Source: Amorphoplanes friuliensis DSM 7358 (GTDB lineage Bacteria > Actinomycetota > Actinomycetes > Mycobacteriales > Micromonosporaceae). Taken from it: a stretch of DNA of 64,000 nucleotides. The stretch covers positions 3,014,001 to 3,078,000 of the forward strand of contig NC_022657.1 of NCBI RefSeq assembly GCF_000494755.1, in the 5' to 3' direction. The translations under genes and the position numbers were made by a program. Shown one piece after another: positions 22,908 through 32,631 of this stretch; positions within the stretch are counted from its first letter, which is position 1, and each line of letters begins with the position of its first letter. The notes under the pieces are model-generated. The model ran no database searches, was not told the origin of the DNA, and saw only the letters and a program-made list of their open reading frames with translations.

Positions 22908-24482
22908 TCAGTGCATCAGGATCGGCGCTTCGACGGCGGGCTCGGCCGCCGCACCCGTGGCGCCGGGCGTGCGGCGCTTGCGGGGCAGGAACGCGATCGG
23001 GATGAAGGTCGCCAGTACCAGGGCGAACCCGACCCAGAACGTGGTCGAGAACGAGTCGGCGGCGTACTGCAGGCCGCGCTCGAGGACGTTGGGCGGCAGC
23101 GGGAGCTGCGCGCCCTGCTGCGTGGCGATGGCCGCGCCCGCCTCGGTGATCGGCTCGCCGGTCTGCGGGTTGTTCAGGCCCGGGATCGGCGTCGAGCCGT
23201 TGAGCCGGCTGGTCAGGATCACGGACATGATCGCCGTGCCGATCGAGCCGCCGATCTGCTGGAGGATGTTCACCAGCGTGGATCCGCGGGCGACCTCGGC
23301 GGACTGCAGCGTCCGCAGCGCCGAAGTCATGATCGGCATCATCGTGCCGCCCATGCCCAGGCCCATCACGAACAATGACCCGCACAGGAACAGGTACGAC
23401 GTGTCGGTCCCGACCTGGGTGAAGCCGAAGAACCCGACGGCGATCAGCGCCATCGCGAACGGCACCGTCCGGCCGACCGGGATCTTGTCGGCCAGCATGC
23501 CGGCGATCGGCATGGTCAGCACCGCACCGATGCCCTGCGGAGCCATCAGCAGACCGGCGTCGAGCGTCGACTCGCCCCGGACCTGCAGGAAGTAGCTCGG
23601 GAAGAGCAGGCCGGCACCCATGAACGCGATCACGAAGACGAACAGCGACAGCGACGCGACGCTCAGGTTGCGGTTCTTCAGCAGGCGCAGGTCGAGCAGC
23701 GGGTGCTGCGGCCTGAACGAGTAGATGACAAAACTGATGACCAGCAGCGCACCGACCAGCATGGTGACCCACACCTTGGTGGCGGTGATCGTGCCTTCCT
23801 CGGGCAGCGACGACACGCCGTACAGGAAGAGGGCCAGGCCGGGCGAGAGCATCAGCATGCCGACGAAGTCGAACGACTCCGACGGGTGGGGCTCGTCCTT
23901 GGGCAGGGCGAGCTGCGCGTAGACGAGGGCGATGATGCCGATGGGCAGGTTGATCAGGAAGACCCAGTGCCAGCTCGCTGCCTCGATCAGCCAGCCACCC
24001 AGGATCGGGCCACCGATCGGGCCGAGCAGCATCGGAACGCCCAGCACGGCCATGAGCCGGCCGATCCGCTCGGGGCCGGCGGCCCGCGTCATGATCGTCA
24101 TGCCGATCGGCATGAGCATGCCGCCACCCAGGCCCTGCAGGACCCTGTACGCGACGAGCTGCTCGATCGAGTCGGCGGTGGCGCAGAGCACCGAGCCGAG
24201 CGTGAAGAGCAGCATCGCCATCATGTAGAGCCGCTTGGTGCCGAACCGGTCGGCGGCCCAGCCGCTGAGCGGGATCACCGTGGCCAGCGCCAGGGTGTAC
24301 CCGGTCATGGTCCAGGCGACCTGCGCGTACGTCGCGTCGAACTCGTTCTGGAAGGTCGGCAGGGCGACGCTGACGACGGTGATGTCGAGGATCGACATGA
24401 TCGCCCCGAGCACCACCACCCCGGCGATCTTGAGCACCGCGGCGTCCAGCTTGCCCGGAGGCGCGGCGGCTTGTTCGGTCAC
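22908..24482 (-). CDS. DHA2-family MFS drug/proton antiporter (14 TM)
   Basis: 524 residues with the 14-helix EmrB/QacA layout. Helix 1 has SILDITVVSVALPTF (DHA2 motif D1), the loop 2-3 motif A is GWAADRFGTKRLY, and motif C is GVPMLLGPIGGPILGGWL. The start at GTG 24482 follows GAGGGAG; a longer frame to 24560 adds only a hydrophilic tail. It exports amphiphilic compounds using the proton gradient; the substrate is unknown. The adjacent two-component system could control it, but no shared site was seen. Confidence 0.9.
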   Translation of the reverse strand: MTEQAAAPPGKLDAAVLKIAGVVVLGAIMSILDITVVSVALPTFQNEFDATYAQVAWTMTGYTLALATVIPLSGWAADRFGTKRLYMMAMLLFTLGSVLCATADSIEQLVAYRVLQGLGGGMLMPIGMTIMTRAAGPERIGRLMAVLGVPMLLGPIGGPILGGWLIEAASWHWVFLINLPIGIIALVYAQLALPKDEPHPSESFDFVGMLMLSPGLALFLYGVSSLPEEGTITATKVWVTMLVGALLVISFVIYSFRPQHPLLDLRLLKNRNLSVASLSLFVFVIAFMGAGLLFPSYFLQVRGESTLDAGLLMAPQGIGAVLTMPIAGMLADKIPVGRTVPFAMALIAVGFFGFTQVGTDTSYLFLCGSLFVMGLGMGGTMMPIMTSALRTLQSAEVARGSTLVNILQQIGGSIGTAIMSVILTSRLNGSTPIPGLNNPQTGEPITEAGAAIATQQGAQLPLPPNVLERGLQYAADSFSTTFWVGFALVLATFIPIAFLPRKRRTPGATGAAAEPAVEAPILMH

Positions 24483-24685
24483 GAGAAACTCCCTCAGCTT
24501 CTTGGGCCTCTCAGAGGCACCACGCGCAACGGAAGTCCCTGCGCGCACAGAAGCGCCCATGCTCCCACCGCTGGGTTACGGGCGGCATCCGGTTATCAGC
24601 ATGCTCTCAGCGACCGGGCCGCCCGCACTGAATCCTCGAAGTCCCATACCGGCGCTTATACGGCCTGATCGGCGCCGATGACTGG

Positions 24686-26509
24686 TCAGGCGGTGTGGGG
24701 CGCGTCACCCATTTGGGGTGAGGGGATGAGCGGCAGCCGGGCGATCACTCGTCCGCCGGTCGTGTCCGGGCCGGCGGTCAGGGTGCCGCCGAGCATCTCG
24801 GCACGTTCCCGCATCGACGTCATCCCGTCGCCGGGATCCCAGGCGTCGTCGCCGGGACCGTCGTCGTGGATCTCGACCACGAGGGCCGGTTCGTCCGCGG
24901 ACAGCGTGACGGTCGCCTGGTGGCCGTGGGAGTGCCGGGAGGCGTTGGTCAGCGCCTCGACGACGATGCGGTACGCCGTGACCTCCACCGCCGCCGTCAG
25001 CGCCGGGAGCTCGGCGGGCACCCGGACCTCGACGGCCATCGGCCGGCCGTCGGAGTGCAGCAGGTGCTGTGCGTGCTGCCGGACGGACTGTTCCAGGCCG
25101 ACCTGGTCCAGGCTGGGTGGACGCAGACCCTCGACGAGCCGGCGCACCTCGACGATCGCCTCCCCGGCCTCCGCGCGCACACCGGCCAGCAGTTGCGCGG
25201 CGCGGTCCGGGTCCCGGCCCAGGATGTTGCGGGCGGCGTCCGCGGCGTACGCGATCCCGGTCAGGCGTGGTCCGGTGCCGTCGTGCAGGTCGCGCCGCAG
25301 CCGCCGGCGTTCCTCCTCGATCGCGGAGACGACGGCGGCGCGCGACGCCTGCAGCTCGCCTCGGAGTTTGCGCGCCTGCATGAGCTGGGTCAGGGCCGGC
25401 GCCAGGACGGCCACGACCTGCTCGTCACCGCGCAGCAGGGACACCTGACCCGGTCGCAGACCGACGACCAGATGCCCGAGAGTGTCGGTCCCGGCGATCA
25501 GACTGCAGCGGACGACGGACTCCGGCTCTTGCCCGCTGACCGCGACCGGCTCACCGGACTCGTCCAGCAGGGCGGCGTACGGCAGGGTCAGCGACTCGCG
25601 CAGGGACCGCAACGCCGGCACGGGGTCGTGGCCGAGCCGTTCCCCGATGCGTGACGCGGCGGCGATCGGATCGCTGCGGGCGCCGAACAGCAGCAGCTCG
25701 ATGACCTGACGGAAGAGTCGAGCGAAGGGGGCGTACCCGATGGCGCAGGCGGCCGCGATGAGCCCGAGCGCGCCCGGGGCCAGACTCACCGGATCTCCGG
25801 CGATGGTGTCGGCCAGCGCGATGACGGTCGCGAAGACGCTCATCACCAGCAGCACGGTGATCGAGTGGACGATGACGCTCAGCATGATCGCGCGGACGTC
25901 GCGAAGCTCCGGCGCGACCAGGCCGACGCAGAAACAGGCGACGAACACGATCCACACCACCAGACCGAGAACGCCCAAAGGCTCGTACGGGATCACGAAG
26001 CTCGCGATGGCCGCCAGCAGTGGTCCCGGCACCGAGCCCAGCGCCAGCCATTGCAGTGCGCGCCGTCCGGTGCTGCTGGTGTGCTCGTAACGCCACCACT
26101 GCGCGGCCAGCACCAGCAGGTAGGCGACGATCTCGCTGAGCCCGCTCCCGGCGAAGGTCCCGGGGTACAGAAGGGCCATGCCGCCGGAGAGACCGACCAC
26201 GGCCGTGGCTGTCCAGCCGAGCCCGGGAGGCGGGCGGTCGTCGGGGTAGAGCACGACCGCCAGGGGCAGCAGAACGACCAGGCTCAAGGCCCACAACCGA
26301 TCCGGTACGCCGCCCGGACCTGTGGTCAGTCGCACCACCACGGCCAGCAGAGCGCTCACCGCGGCGGCCAGCAGCAGCCCCAGCAGTCGGACCGGAACGG
26401 CGGACTCGGGGGCGCGGCGCCGCCGCAGGAAAAGGAACAGGACCGCGCCGCCGAGCACGACCGAACCGGCGCCGAGCGGCAGCCACCCGGACCATTCCAG
26501 CTGTGTCAT
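24686..26509 (-). CDS. NarL-type sensor histidine kinase
   Basis: 607 residues. The first ~290 residues hold about eight membrane helices, then a GAF-like region (about 300-385), a HisKA_3 segment with EEERRRLRRDLHDGTGPRLTG (phosphoacceptor His followed by Asp-Gly) and a HATPase_c domain (ALTNASRHSHGH N-box, DDGPGDD G1). It overlaps its response regulator by ATGA (26506-26509). The multi-helix sensor lacks a large outer domain, suggesting detection within the membrane. Confidence 0.92.
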   Translation of the reverse strand: MTQLEWSGWLPLGAGSVVLGGAVLFLFLRRRRAPESAVPVRLLGLLLAAAVSALLAVVVRLTTGPGGVPDRLWALSLVVLLPLAVVLYPDDRPPPGLGWTATAVVGLSGGMALLYPGTFAGSGLSEIVAYLLVLAAQWWRYEHTSSTGRRALQWLALGSVPGPLLAAIASFVIPYEPLGVLGLVVWIVFVACFCVGLVAPELRDVRAIMLSVIVHSITVLLVMSVFATVIALADTIAGDPVSLAPGALGLIAAACAIGYAPFARLFRQVIELLLFGARSDPIAAASRIGERLGHDPVPALRSLRESLTLPYAALLDESGEPVAVSGQEPESVVRCSLIAGTDTLGHLVVGLRPGQVSLLRGDEQVVAVLAPALTQLMQARKLRGELQASRAAVVSAIEEERRRLRRDLHDGTGPRLTGIAYAADAARNILGRDPDRAAQLLAGVRAEAGEAIVEVRRLVEGLRPPSLDQVGLEQSVRQHAQHLLHSDGRPMAVEVRVPAELPALTAAVEVTAYRIVVEALTNASRHSHGHQATVTLSADEPALVVEIHDDGPGDDAWDPGDGMTSMRERAEMLGGTLTAGPDTTGGRVIARLPLIPSPQMGDAPHTA

Positions 26510-27174
26510 GACGAGCGGCCCCGCCCCAGTCCGTTGTCGCGGGCCCGGACGATGGCGGCCGACCGATCGGTGACCTGGAGCTTGGCGAAGATCGACGACA
26601 GATGGTTGGCCACCGTCTTGGACGCCATCCCGAGGGTCCGCCCGACGGCGGCGTTGCGCCGGCCCTGCGCCACCAGCTCGAGCACCTCACGTTCCCGGGG
26701 AGTCAGCTCCGGGAACGGGTCGGTGCGGTCGGCCGTCCCGCGGGAGAACAGCCCGAGCACCCGCGCGGCCACGCCGGGACCGAAGATCGCCTCACCGGCC
26801 ACCACGGCCTTGAGCGCCCGGTCGATCTCCTCCTGCGCGGCGCCCTTGAGCAGGTACCCGCGAGCGCCGGCCTGCATCGCACTGAACACCACGTCGTCGT
26901 CCTCGGCCATGGAGAGCACCAGCACGGCGGTGGACGGGCTGGCGCGGACGATCCGGCGTGTCGCCTCCACGCCGTCCAGCCGCGGCATCATCACATCCAT
27001 GATCACCGCATCCGGCTGATGCAGCAGCACCTCGCGGACGGCCTGCTCACCGTCAGCGGCCTCGCCCACCACCGAAAAGCCCTCGAACGACTCGATGAGC
27101 GCCCGCAGACCGCCGCGGACCACGGGGTGGTCGTCCACGAGGACCACGGAGATAGGGCGGTCCGGCGGCGTCAT
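26506..27174 (-). CDS. NarL/FixJ-family response regulator
   Basis: 222 residues. Receiver domain: acidic pair DD near 14-15, phosphoacceptor Asp60 (VIMDVMMPRLDG), Ser in VLVLSMAED and Lys in GYLLKGA. C-terminal LuxR-type HTH: LTPREREVLELVAQGRRNAAVGRTLGMASKTVANHLSSIFAKL. It is partner to the kinase it overlaps. The two are transcribed together, with this gene first. Confidence 0.94.
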   Translation of the reverse strand: MTPPDRPISVVLVDDHPVVRGGLRALIESFEGFSVVGEAADGEQAVREVLLHQPDAVIMDVMMPRLDGVEATRRIVRASPSTAVLVLSMAEDDDVVFSAMQAGARGYLLKGAAQEEIDRALKAVVAGEAIFGPGVAARVLGLFSRGTADRTDPFPELTPREREVLELVAQGRRNAAVGRTLGMASKTVANHLSSIFAKLQVTDRSAAIVRARDNGLGRGRSS

Positions 27175-27348
27175 GCGTCCATGATGATGGCTCTACCTGC
27201 CCGGACCCAGGATTATCTTCCCGGGAGGACCCGGGAGGATTCCCCGGTCGCTCAGGTAGGCGGACCGATCCGGCGGGAAGTGGCCCGCCCGCAAGCTCGA
27301 CGTGCCGGCACCGATCAACGGTGCTCATCCGAATCCGGGGTGTCAGCC

Positions 27349-27720
27349 ATGCCGTTCACCAAACTCAACAAAGCCGGAATGATCATCGCACTCGTGCTGG
27401 GAGTCCTCGACCTGATCGCACCGTTCACACCGACGCCGGACGGCGAGGACGGCCCGCCCTACGCCATCCTGGTCATCGACGCAGTCCTCGGCCTGATCAC
27501 GGTGATCGCCGTGGTGATCGCCTGGCGCACTGCCCGGCGCGGCGCGGTCCGCATCGCCGCCGGCGCCCGGATCATCTCCGCGGTCACCGCATTGCCGGCC
27601 TTCTTCGTCGACGTCCCCGCCGCCCTCCAGGCCGCGGTCGGCTTCTTCGTCGTCATCACCATCGCCTGCGTGGCGATGATGCTCGCACCGTCCCGCCGGC
27701 CGGTCCCCGTCAGCGACTGA
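27349..27720 (+). CDS. Small membrane protein, unknown function
   Basis: 123 residues with four hydrophobic helices (MIIALVLGVLDLIAPF; YAILVIDAVLGLITVIAVVIAW; IISAVTALPAFFVDVPAAL; AVGFFVVITIACVAMML) and a short TPTPDGEDGPP loop. ATG 27349 was chosen because the upstream frame has actinobacterial shadow composition. It is divergent from the response regulator and could be a target of it. No family recognised beyond actinobacterial small membrane proteins. Confidence 0.75.
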   Translation: MPFTKLNKAGMIIALVLGVLDLIAPFTPTPDGEDGPPYAILVIDAVLGLITVIAVVIAWRTARRGAVRIAAGARIISAVTALPAFFVDVPAALQAAVGFFVVITIACVAMMLAPSRRPVPVSD

Positions 27721-27737
27721 CCGCAGGTGGCGAAACG

Positions 27738-27809
27738 GTGATCCTTTCCCGATCGGCCGTCGTCTACCTCGATGTGGAACGAGACCCGGACCTGGACGAG
27801 CGCCGATGA
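27738..27809 (+). CDS. Short ORF, possible remnant upstream of the ABC-2-like gene
   Basis: A 23-codon frame (VILSRSAVVYLDVERDPDLDERR) whose stop overlaps the next ATG as ATGA. It could be a short coupling peptide or the surviving tail of a lost partner (genes such as the next one usually follow an ABC ATPase). Nothing else supports it as a protein. Confidence 0.3.
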   Translation: MILSRSAVVYLDVERDPDLDERR

Positions 27810-29119
27810 CCCGCATCCTCCGCATCGAGCTACGCCGGTCCGGCGTGGCCTGGATGGGCGTGTTGTTGCTGGTCGCCGGCACGTGGCTGCTCTACGCCGC
27901 GCCCTACCGGTGGACCAGCGGCTACATGATCCTGGCGATGGACCAGCGGTGGTACCTCTCGTTCCTGACCGGGCTCGCCGTGGCGGCGGGAGCCTGGCAG
28001 GGGCGGCGGGAGCACCGATCCGGGGTGCTGGAGCTGTTCGCCGGCGTTCCCCGTCCGCGGGCCCAGCAGGTCGCACCGATCCTGACGGTGTACGGCATCA
28101 CCGCGTTCGTGACCTATGCCGGTGCCTGGGGTCTGGCCGCGGTCAGCATCGTCGACACCGCGGAGTACCTGCGGGCCGGTGCCGTGGCGGGAGTTCTGGT
28201 GGCCGGCGCGCTCGCGATGGTCACCGCGGCCTGGTTCGGGCTGGCGGCCGGGCGGTTGCTGCCGTACCTGGCGACCGCCCCGCTGCTGGCGGTCGCGACC
28301 TTCGCCACCCCGCTGGTGGCGAAGGGGATCACCGGGAACCGGGAGTGGTTGAGCGCGCTGCTGTTCCCCTCGTCCACGCTGGGCGGTCCGGATGATTTTG
28401 CCACCGTTCCGGGACGGTTCAGCGTCGCCCAGGTGCTCTACCTGACCGGCCTGGCCGCGAGCGTCGCTCTGCTGTTCGCCGTCGCCCGTAAGCGCGCCCT
28501 GCTGCCGGCATTGCTGGGAATCATCGCCGCGGTGCTGGTCCTCCAGGGTGGCTCGGCCTTCGTCAAGGAGCCGATCGACGCGGCCGCACGTGAGCTGGTC
28601 TGCACCGCCGACACCCCGAAGGTCTGCGTGGCCCGGGTGCACAGCGGTGTGCTGGACGAGGTGACACCTCCGGCCCGCGCGGCGCTCGCGAAGCTGGCCC
28701 GGCTGCCGGACGCCCCGACCAGCGCGGAGGAGAACATCATCCCCCAGCTGGACATCGCCAATTATCCGGACAGCATGCCCATCCCCATGTCCATCGGCGA
28801 CGACGGTCACGTGTACGAAGCCGGCAACCTCGAGCACATCATGGTGTCGAACGTCGGCGTCCTGCCGTTCGTCTGCCCCGACGAGTCGCCCGGAACCGAC
28901 CCGGTGGTGGTCAACGCCGCGACAGCCTGGCTGCTCGGCGTCGATCCGGCACAGCTCGACCTCGCCACGGAGGACGTCGCCCCGGCCCGCAAGGTGTGGC
29001 TGCAGCTGCGGAAACTCGACGAGCGGGAGGCCGCGGCGCGGGTCAGCGCCGTCCGCCGGGCCGTTCTCAGCTGCTCGTCCGGCGACGACCTCCTGGCCCG
29101 GCCGGCCGCACTCAGGTAG
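27806..29119 (+). CDS. ABC-2-like membrane protein with C-terminal outer domain
   Basis: 437 residues. About seven helices in the first ~255 residues, with an ABC-2-type beginning (helix 1, then WQGRREHRSGVLELFAGVPRPR, a loop seen in ABC-2 permeases). The last ~170 residues form a soluble domain with four Cys (ELVCTADTPKVCVARVH, FVCPDE, VLSCSS), probably outside and disulphide-linked. No ATPase gene is present next to it, so its energy source, if it is a transporter, is missing here. Confidence 0.7.
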   Translation: MTRILRIELRRSGVAWMGVLLLVAGTWLLYAAPYRWTSGYMILAMDQRWYLSFLTGLAVAAGAWQGRREHRSGVLELFAGVPRPRAQQVAPILTVYGITAFVTYAGAWGLAAVSIVDTAEYLRAGAVAGVLVAGALAMVTAAWFGLAAGRLLPYLATAPLLAVATFATPLVAKGITGNREWLSALLFPSSTLGGPDDFATVPGRFSVAQVLYLTGLAASVALLFAVARKRALLPALLGIIAAVLVLQGGSAFVKEPIDAAARELVCTADTPKVCVARVHSGVLDEVTPPARAALAKLARLPDAPTSAEENIIPQLDIANYPDSMPIPMSIGDDGHVYEAGNLEHIMVSNVGVLPFVCPDESPGTDPVVVNAATAWLLGVDPAQLDLATEDVAPARKVWLQLRKLDEREAAARVSAVRRAVLSCSSGDDLLARPAALR

Positions 29120-29183
29120 CCGGCGCTTCGTTACCTCGGCCGCGGGGAGGGTAGGCGGCGACGATCAGCGATCGGAGGATGTC

Positions 29184-30046
29184 ATGAAGGCTGTCGTCTA
29201 CCAGGGTCCCCGCGAGGTCACCGTGAAGGAGGTGCCGGATCCGTCGATCCAGTCACCGAACGACGCGATCGTGCGGATCACCACCACCAACATCTGCGGG
29301 TCGGACCTGCACATGTACGAGGGGCGCACGTCGGTCGAGCAGGGCAAGATCCTCGGCCACGAGAACATGGGCATCGTCGAGGCCGTCGGTGACGCCGTCG
29401 ACCGGATCAAGAGCTGGCCGGTCTGCAGCCCGGCGACCGCGTGGCCGTCTTCGGGGCCGGTCCGGTGGGTCTGATGGCCGCCCACAGCGCGATGATCCGC
29501 GGCGCCTCGCAGGTCTTCGTGGTCGACAAGGAGAAGGACCGGCTCGACCTGGCCGGCAAGATCGGCGCGACGCCGGTCGACTTCTCGGCCGGTGATCCGG
29601 TCGAGCAGATCCTGGACGCCACCGGCGGGCGGGGCACGGACTGCGGTGTCGAGGCGGTCGGCTACCAGGCACACGACCCGTCCGGCCGGGAGCACCCGGA
29701 GCTGGTCCTGGACAACCTGGTCAAGGTGGTGCGCTCCACCGGCGGTATCGGTGTGGTCGGGGTGTACCTCCCGCAGGACCCGGGAGCGTCCACCGAGGAG
29801 GCGAAGCAGGGCCGCATCGCGTTCGACTACGGCACGCTGTTCAGCAAGGGCCAGCGGATGGGGACCGGACAGTGCCCGGTCATGCGCTACAACCGCCACC
29901 TGCGCGACCTGATCATCACCGGTCGCGCGCAGCCGTCCTTCCTGGTCTCCCACGAGCTGCCGCTGACCGATGCGCCCGACGGTTACCAGCACTTCGACAA
30001 CCGGGACGACGGCTGGACGAAGGTCCTGCTGCAGCCCGCCGCCTGA
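29184..30046 (+). pseudogene. Zinc alcohol/formaldehyde dehydrogenase with internal deletion and frame change
   Basis: The first 76 codons match the glutathione-independent formaldehyde dehydrogenase-like MDR family (TTNICGSDLHMYEGR, KILGHENMG, VDRIK). The sequence then jumps, in another frame, to ELAGLQPGDRVAVFGAGPVGLMAAHSAMIRGAS and continues normally to the C-terminus (GTGQCPVMRYNRHLRDLIITG). About 85 codons are missing at about 29410-29415, including the segment with the four-Cys structural zinc loop. The product cannot be a working enzyme unless the deletion is an assembly error. Confidence 0.85.
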
Positions 30047-30054
30047 GCCTAAAA

Positions 30055-30080
30055 GCCCGCCCGGCTCCGGCCGGGCGGGC
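30055..30080 (+). terminator. Hairpin terminator after the dehydrogenase pseudogene
   Basis: A 10-bp stem (GCCCGCCCGG / CCGGGCGGGC) with a 6-base loop, nine bases after the stop and preceded by AAAA. Confidence 0.65.
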
Positions 30081-30095
30081 CCTGGCTGTGTCCCT

Positions 30096-30335
30096 TCAGA
30101 TGCCGATCCGCTCGCGGAGTTCGTCGGCGGGCAGGTCGGCGGTGTAGACGTCGGTGCCGGGCTGGAACGAGCGGCTGTCGGACAGCCCGCCCGCATCGAC
30201 GGGTTCGAAGCCGATCTGCTCGATCAGGTCGAACACCTGCTTCTTCGCGGCCGGGTCGTCGCCGGCGACCGGGATGCCGTACCGCCGATTGGCGCCACCC
30301 TCGCGGCTGTATTCGCCGAGGTGGTCGTAGCGCAA
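30096..30335 (-). pseudogene. C-terminal stub of an F420-dependent NADP reductase
   Basis: About 79 codons reading SLRYDHLGEYSREGG, then RYGIPVAGDDPAAKKQVFDLIEQIGFEPVDAGGL and QPGTDVYTADLPADELRE. This is the C-terminal block of NADPH:F420 reductase-like proteins. The N-terminal Rossmann half is absent: the homology stops about 23 bp from the stop of the GGDEF-EAL gene. The open frame continues upstream only as an antisense shadow of that gene. Confidence 0.75.
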
Positions 30336-30357
30336 CGATGCGAGGCGGGGCGATGAC

Positions 30358-32579
30358 TCAGGAGACGCCGGCCTGCTGGGCGTACGCGGTGAGGAAGTCG
30401 GGTTGGGGGACCGGCCTGCCGAAGAAGTAGCCCTGCGCCATCTGGTAGCCGAGCCGGTGCAGTTCGGCGGCCTGTTCGGCAGTTTCCACACCCTCGGCCA
30501 CCGCGGTCAGGCCGAGGCCGTCGCTGACCTGGATCAGCGCCGTGGCGATGACCGCGTGCCGGCCGGCCATGGTGATGTTGTCCACGAAGGACTTGTCCAC
30601 CTTGAGCGTATCCACCGGGACGGTCTGCAGCAGGCCCAGTGACGAGTGCCCGGTGCCGAAGTCGTCGAGTGCGATCTTGACGCCCAGGCCGTGCAGGGCC
30701 TTGACCGCTTGCACCGCCCGTCCGCCACCGAAAACCGCCGTCTCGGTCACCTCGATCGTCAGGTTTGCCGCGCCCAGCCCGGTCCGGGCCAGGACCGACG
30801 TGACGATGTCGGGGAAGTTGGGTTCGGCCAGCTGGCGGGCGGACACGTTGACGCTGATGCGCTTGGGCGCGGCCTCGCCGAACTCGTTGCGCCAGCGACC
30901 GCCTGGGTGCAGGCCTCCCGCAGGATCCACTCACCCAGCTCGACGATGAGGCCGTTCTGCTCGGCGACCGGGATGAAGGCCGCCGGGCTGACAGAACCAC
31001 GTTCCGGGTGCTGCCACCGCACCAGGGCCTCCACCGAAACGATCCGGCCGCCGGGCAGCGACACGATCGGCTGGTAGACGAGCCGGAACTGGCCGGTGTC
31101 CAGGGCCACCTTCAGCTCCGCGCGCACCTGGGCCTGCTCGCCGGCGTCCTGGTCCATGCGGTTGGAGTACCGGCGGTGGCCGCCGTCATCGGTCTTCGCC
31201 GCGTACATGGCGACGTCCGCTCGGCGCAGCACCTCGTACGGGTCGTCGGTGCCGGTGCTGTCGGCCGAGCCCACACTCGCGCTGATCAGCAGGTCCTGGT
31301 CGTCGACCCGGACCGGACGGCGCAGCCCGGCCTGCAACCGCTCCACGATCCCGTCCATCTCCGCCGACGAGGTGTCCGTCATGATGACAGCGAACTCGTC
31401 CCCGCCCAGCCGGGCGACCATGTCGTCGCTCCGGACGGCTTGGGTCAGCCGCTGCCCGACCACAGCCAGCAGATGATCACCTGTGCCGTGCCCGAGCCGG
31501 TCGTTGACCTCCTTGAAGCCGTTGAGGTCGAGCACGGCCAGCTGGACGACGTGGGACGGCAGCGATTCCTGCAGTCGCTGCTCGAACCGCCGCCGGTTGG
31601 GGAGCCCGGTCAGCCCGTCGAGCATCGCGAGATCTTCCAGCTGTCCGGCCTGGATCTGGACCTTGGTCACGAAACCCGACAAACGTACAAGCACCAGACC
31701 GAACAACACGACCGCGCCGGCGGCCACCGGCAGCCAGCTGATCCGGCCCGGCCGGTGCCACCCCTCGATCACCAGCACCACGGGTACGGGCAGAGTCGAG
31801 ACGCCCAGCAACGTCAGCCGCATCCGGCCGAACCGTTCCTTGGTGGCGTCGTCCGCGCCGGCCCGGCCGGTCGGCGCGTAACGGGCAGCACCGGCGATGC
31901 AGACGTACACGAGCAGGTACATCCCCAGCGCTACGTGGTACACGGGGCTGGAGGGTGTCAGGAAGGAATAGCCGGCGTTGCTGAGCATCGCGGTGACACT
32001 GCACAGGGTCAGCAACCACAGCGTGGGTGAGCGTCCGCCGACCCGGAAGATCAGCGGCATCGTCACCGCGATCTGCAGCAGGCCGGCCGTCGGATACGCC
32101 ACCGAGGCCAGGCGCACCAGTCCAGGCAGGTCGGGCTGGTGTGCGATGGGTTCGATGACAAAAACCCAGTACACGAGGCCCAGGCCGGTGACGATCACCG
32201 CGGAATCGAGAAGACCGGCGAGGCTGCGTTGCCGGGGCGGACGGCTGAGGCCGAACAGCCCGCCGATGAGCAGAGGGTAGGCGCTGAGGTAGAAGACGTC
32301 GGCCCAGGACGGAAACGGCAGAAGGCCCAGGGTCACGGCATTGCCGACAGAGACGAGATCACCGGCTGCCCAGAAGGCCAGTCCGCCGGTCAGGACGTAC
32401 CACAGCCGGGCGTCCGCCAACGGCCGCCGGCGAATGTTGACAACCGCCAGGACCACAGAGGTCAGGCTCGTCAGCAACATGACGATCTGCCGTGCGGCCT
32501 CGCTCGGAGCCACCACGTACGCCACACACGCCAGGAGCCCGACCGCGGGCCAGGCCAGCCAACCGCCATTACGTCGCAC
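30358..32579 (-). pseudogene. Membrane GGDEF-EAL protein with a one-base frameshift in the EAL domain
   Basis: Joined across the shift this is about 740 residues: eight to nine N-terminal helices, GGDEF domain with intact ARLGGDEF and inhibitory RSDD five residues before it, then EAL (SVEALVRW). The frame breaks at about 30895-30897 between REACTQAVA and WRNEFGEAAPKRISVNVSARQ. The remainder (EVTETAV, DDFGTGHSSL, KVDKSF, EGVE, AQGYFFGRP) is intact in the other frame. The span is 2222 bases, one short of 741 codons. If real, the cyclase may survive as a truncated protein without phosphodiesterase. Confidence 0.85.
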
Positions 32580-32631
32580 ACCTATCCGATCGGCGGCAAC
32601 CAGGCACTCTTGAGCGCCTGTGACGCCTGGG

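Noticed and set aside
27221..27240. Tandem CCCGGGAGGA repeat upstream of the response regulator
   Set aside because: The sequence resembles duplicated ribosome-site-like G/C-rich DNA and has no second copy elsewhere that I saw. Too weak to call an operator.
28325..28360. GGGAACC near 28337 as a further ECF promoter
   Set aside because: The -10 position 16 bases later reads GCTG, not CGAC, and the site lies inside a coding region. Similar single-box matches near 2809, 19807 and 51661 were rejected for the same reason.
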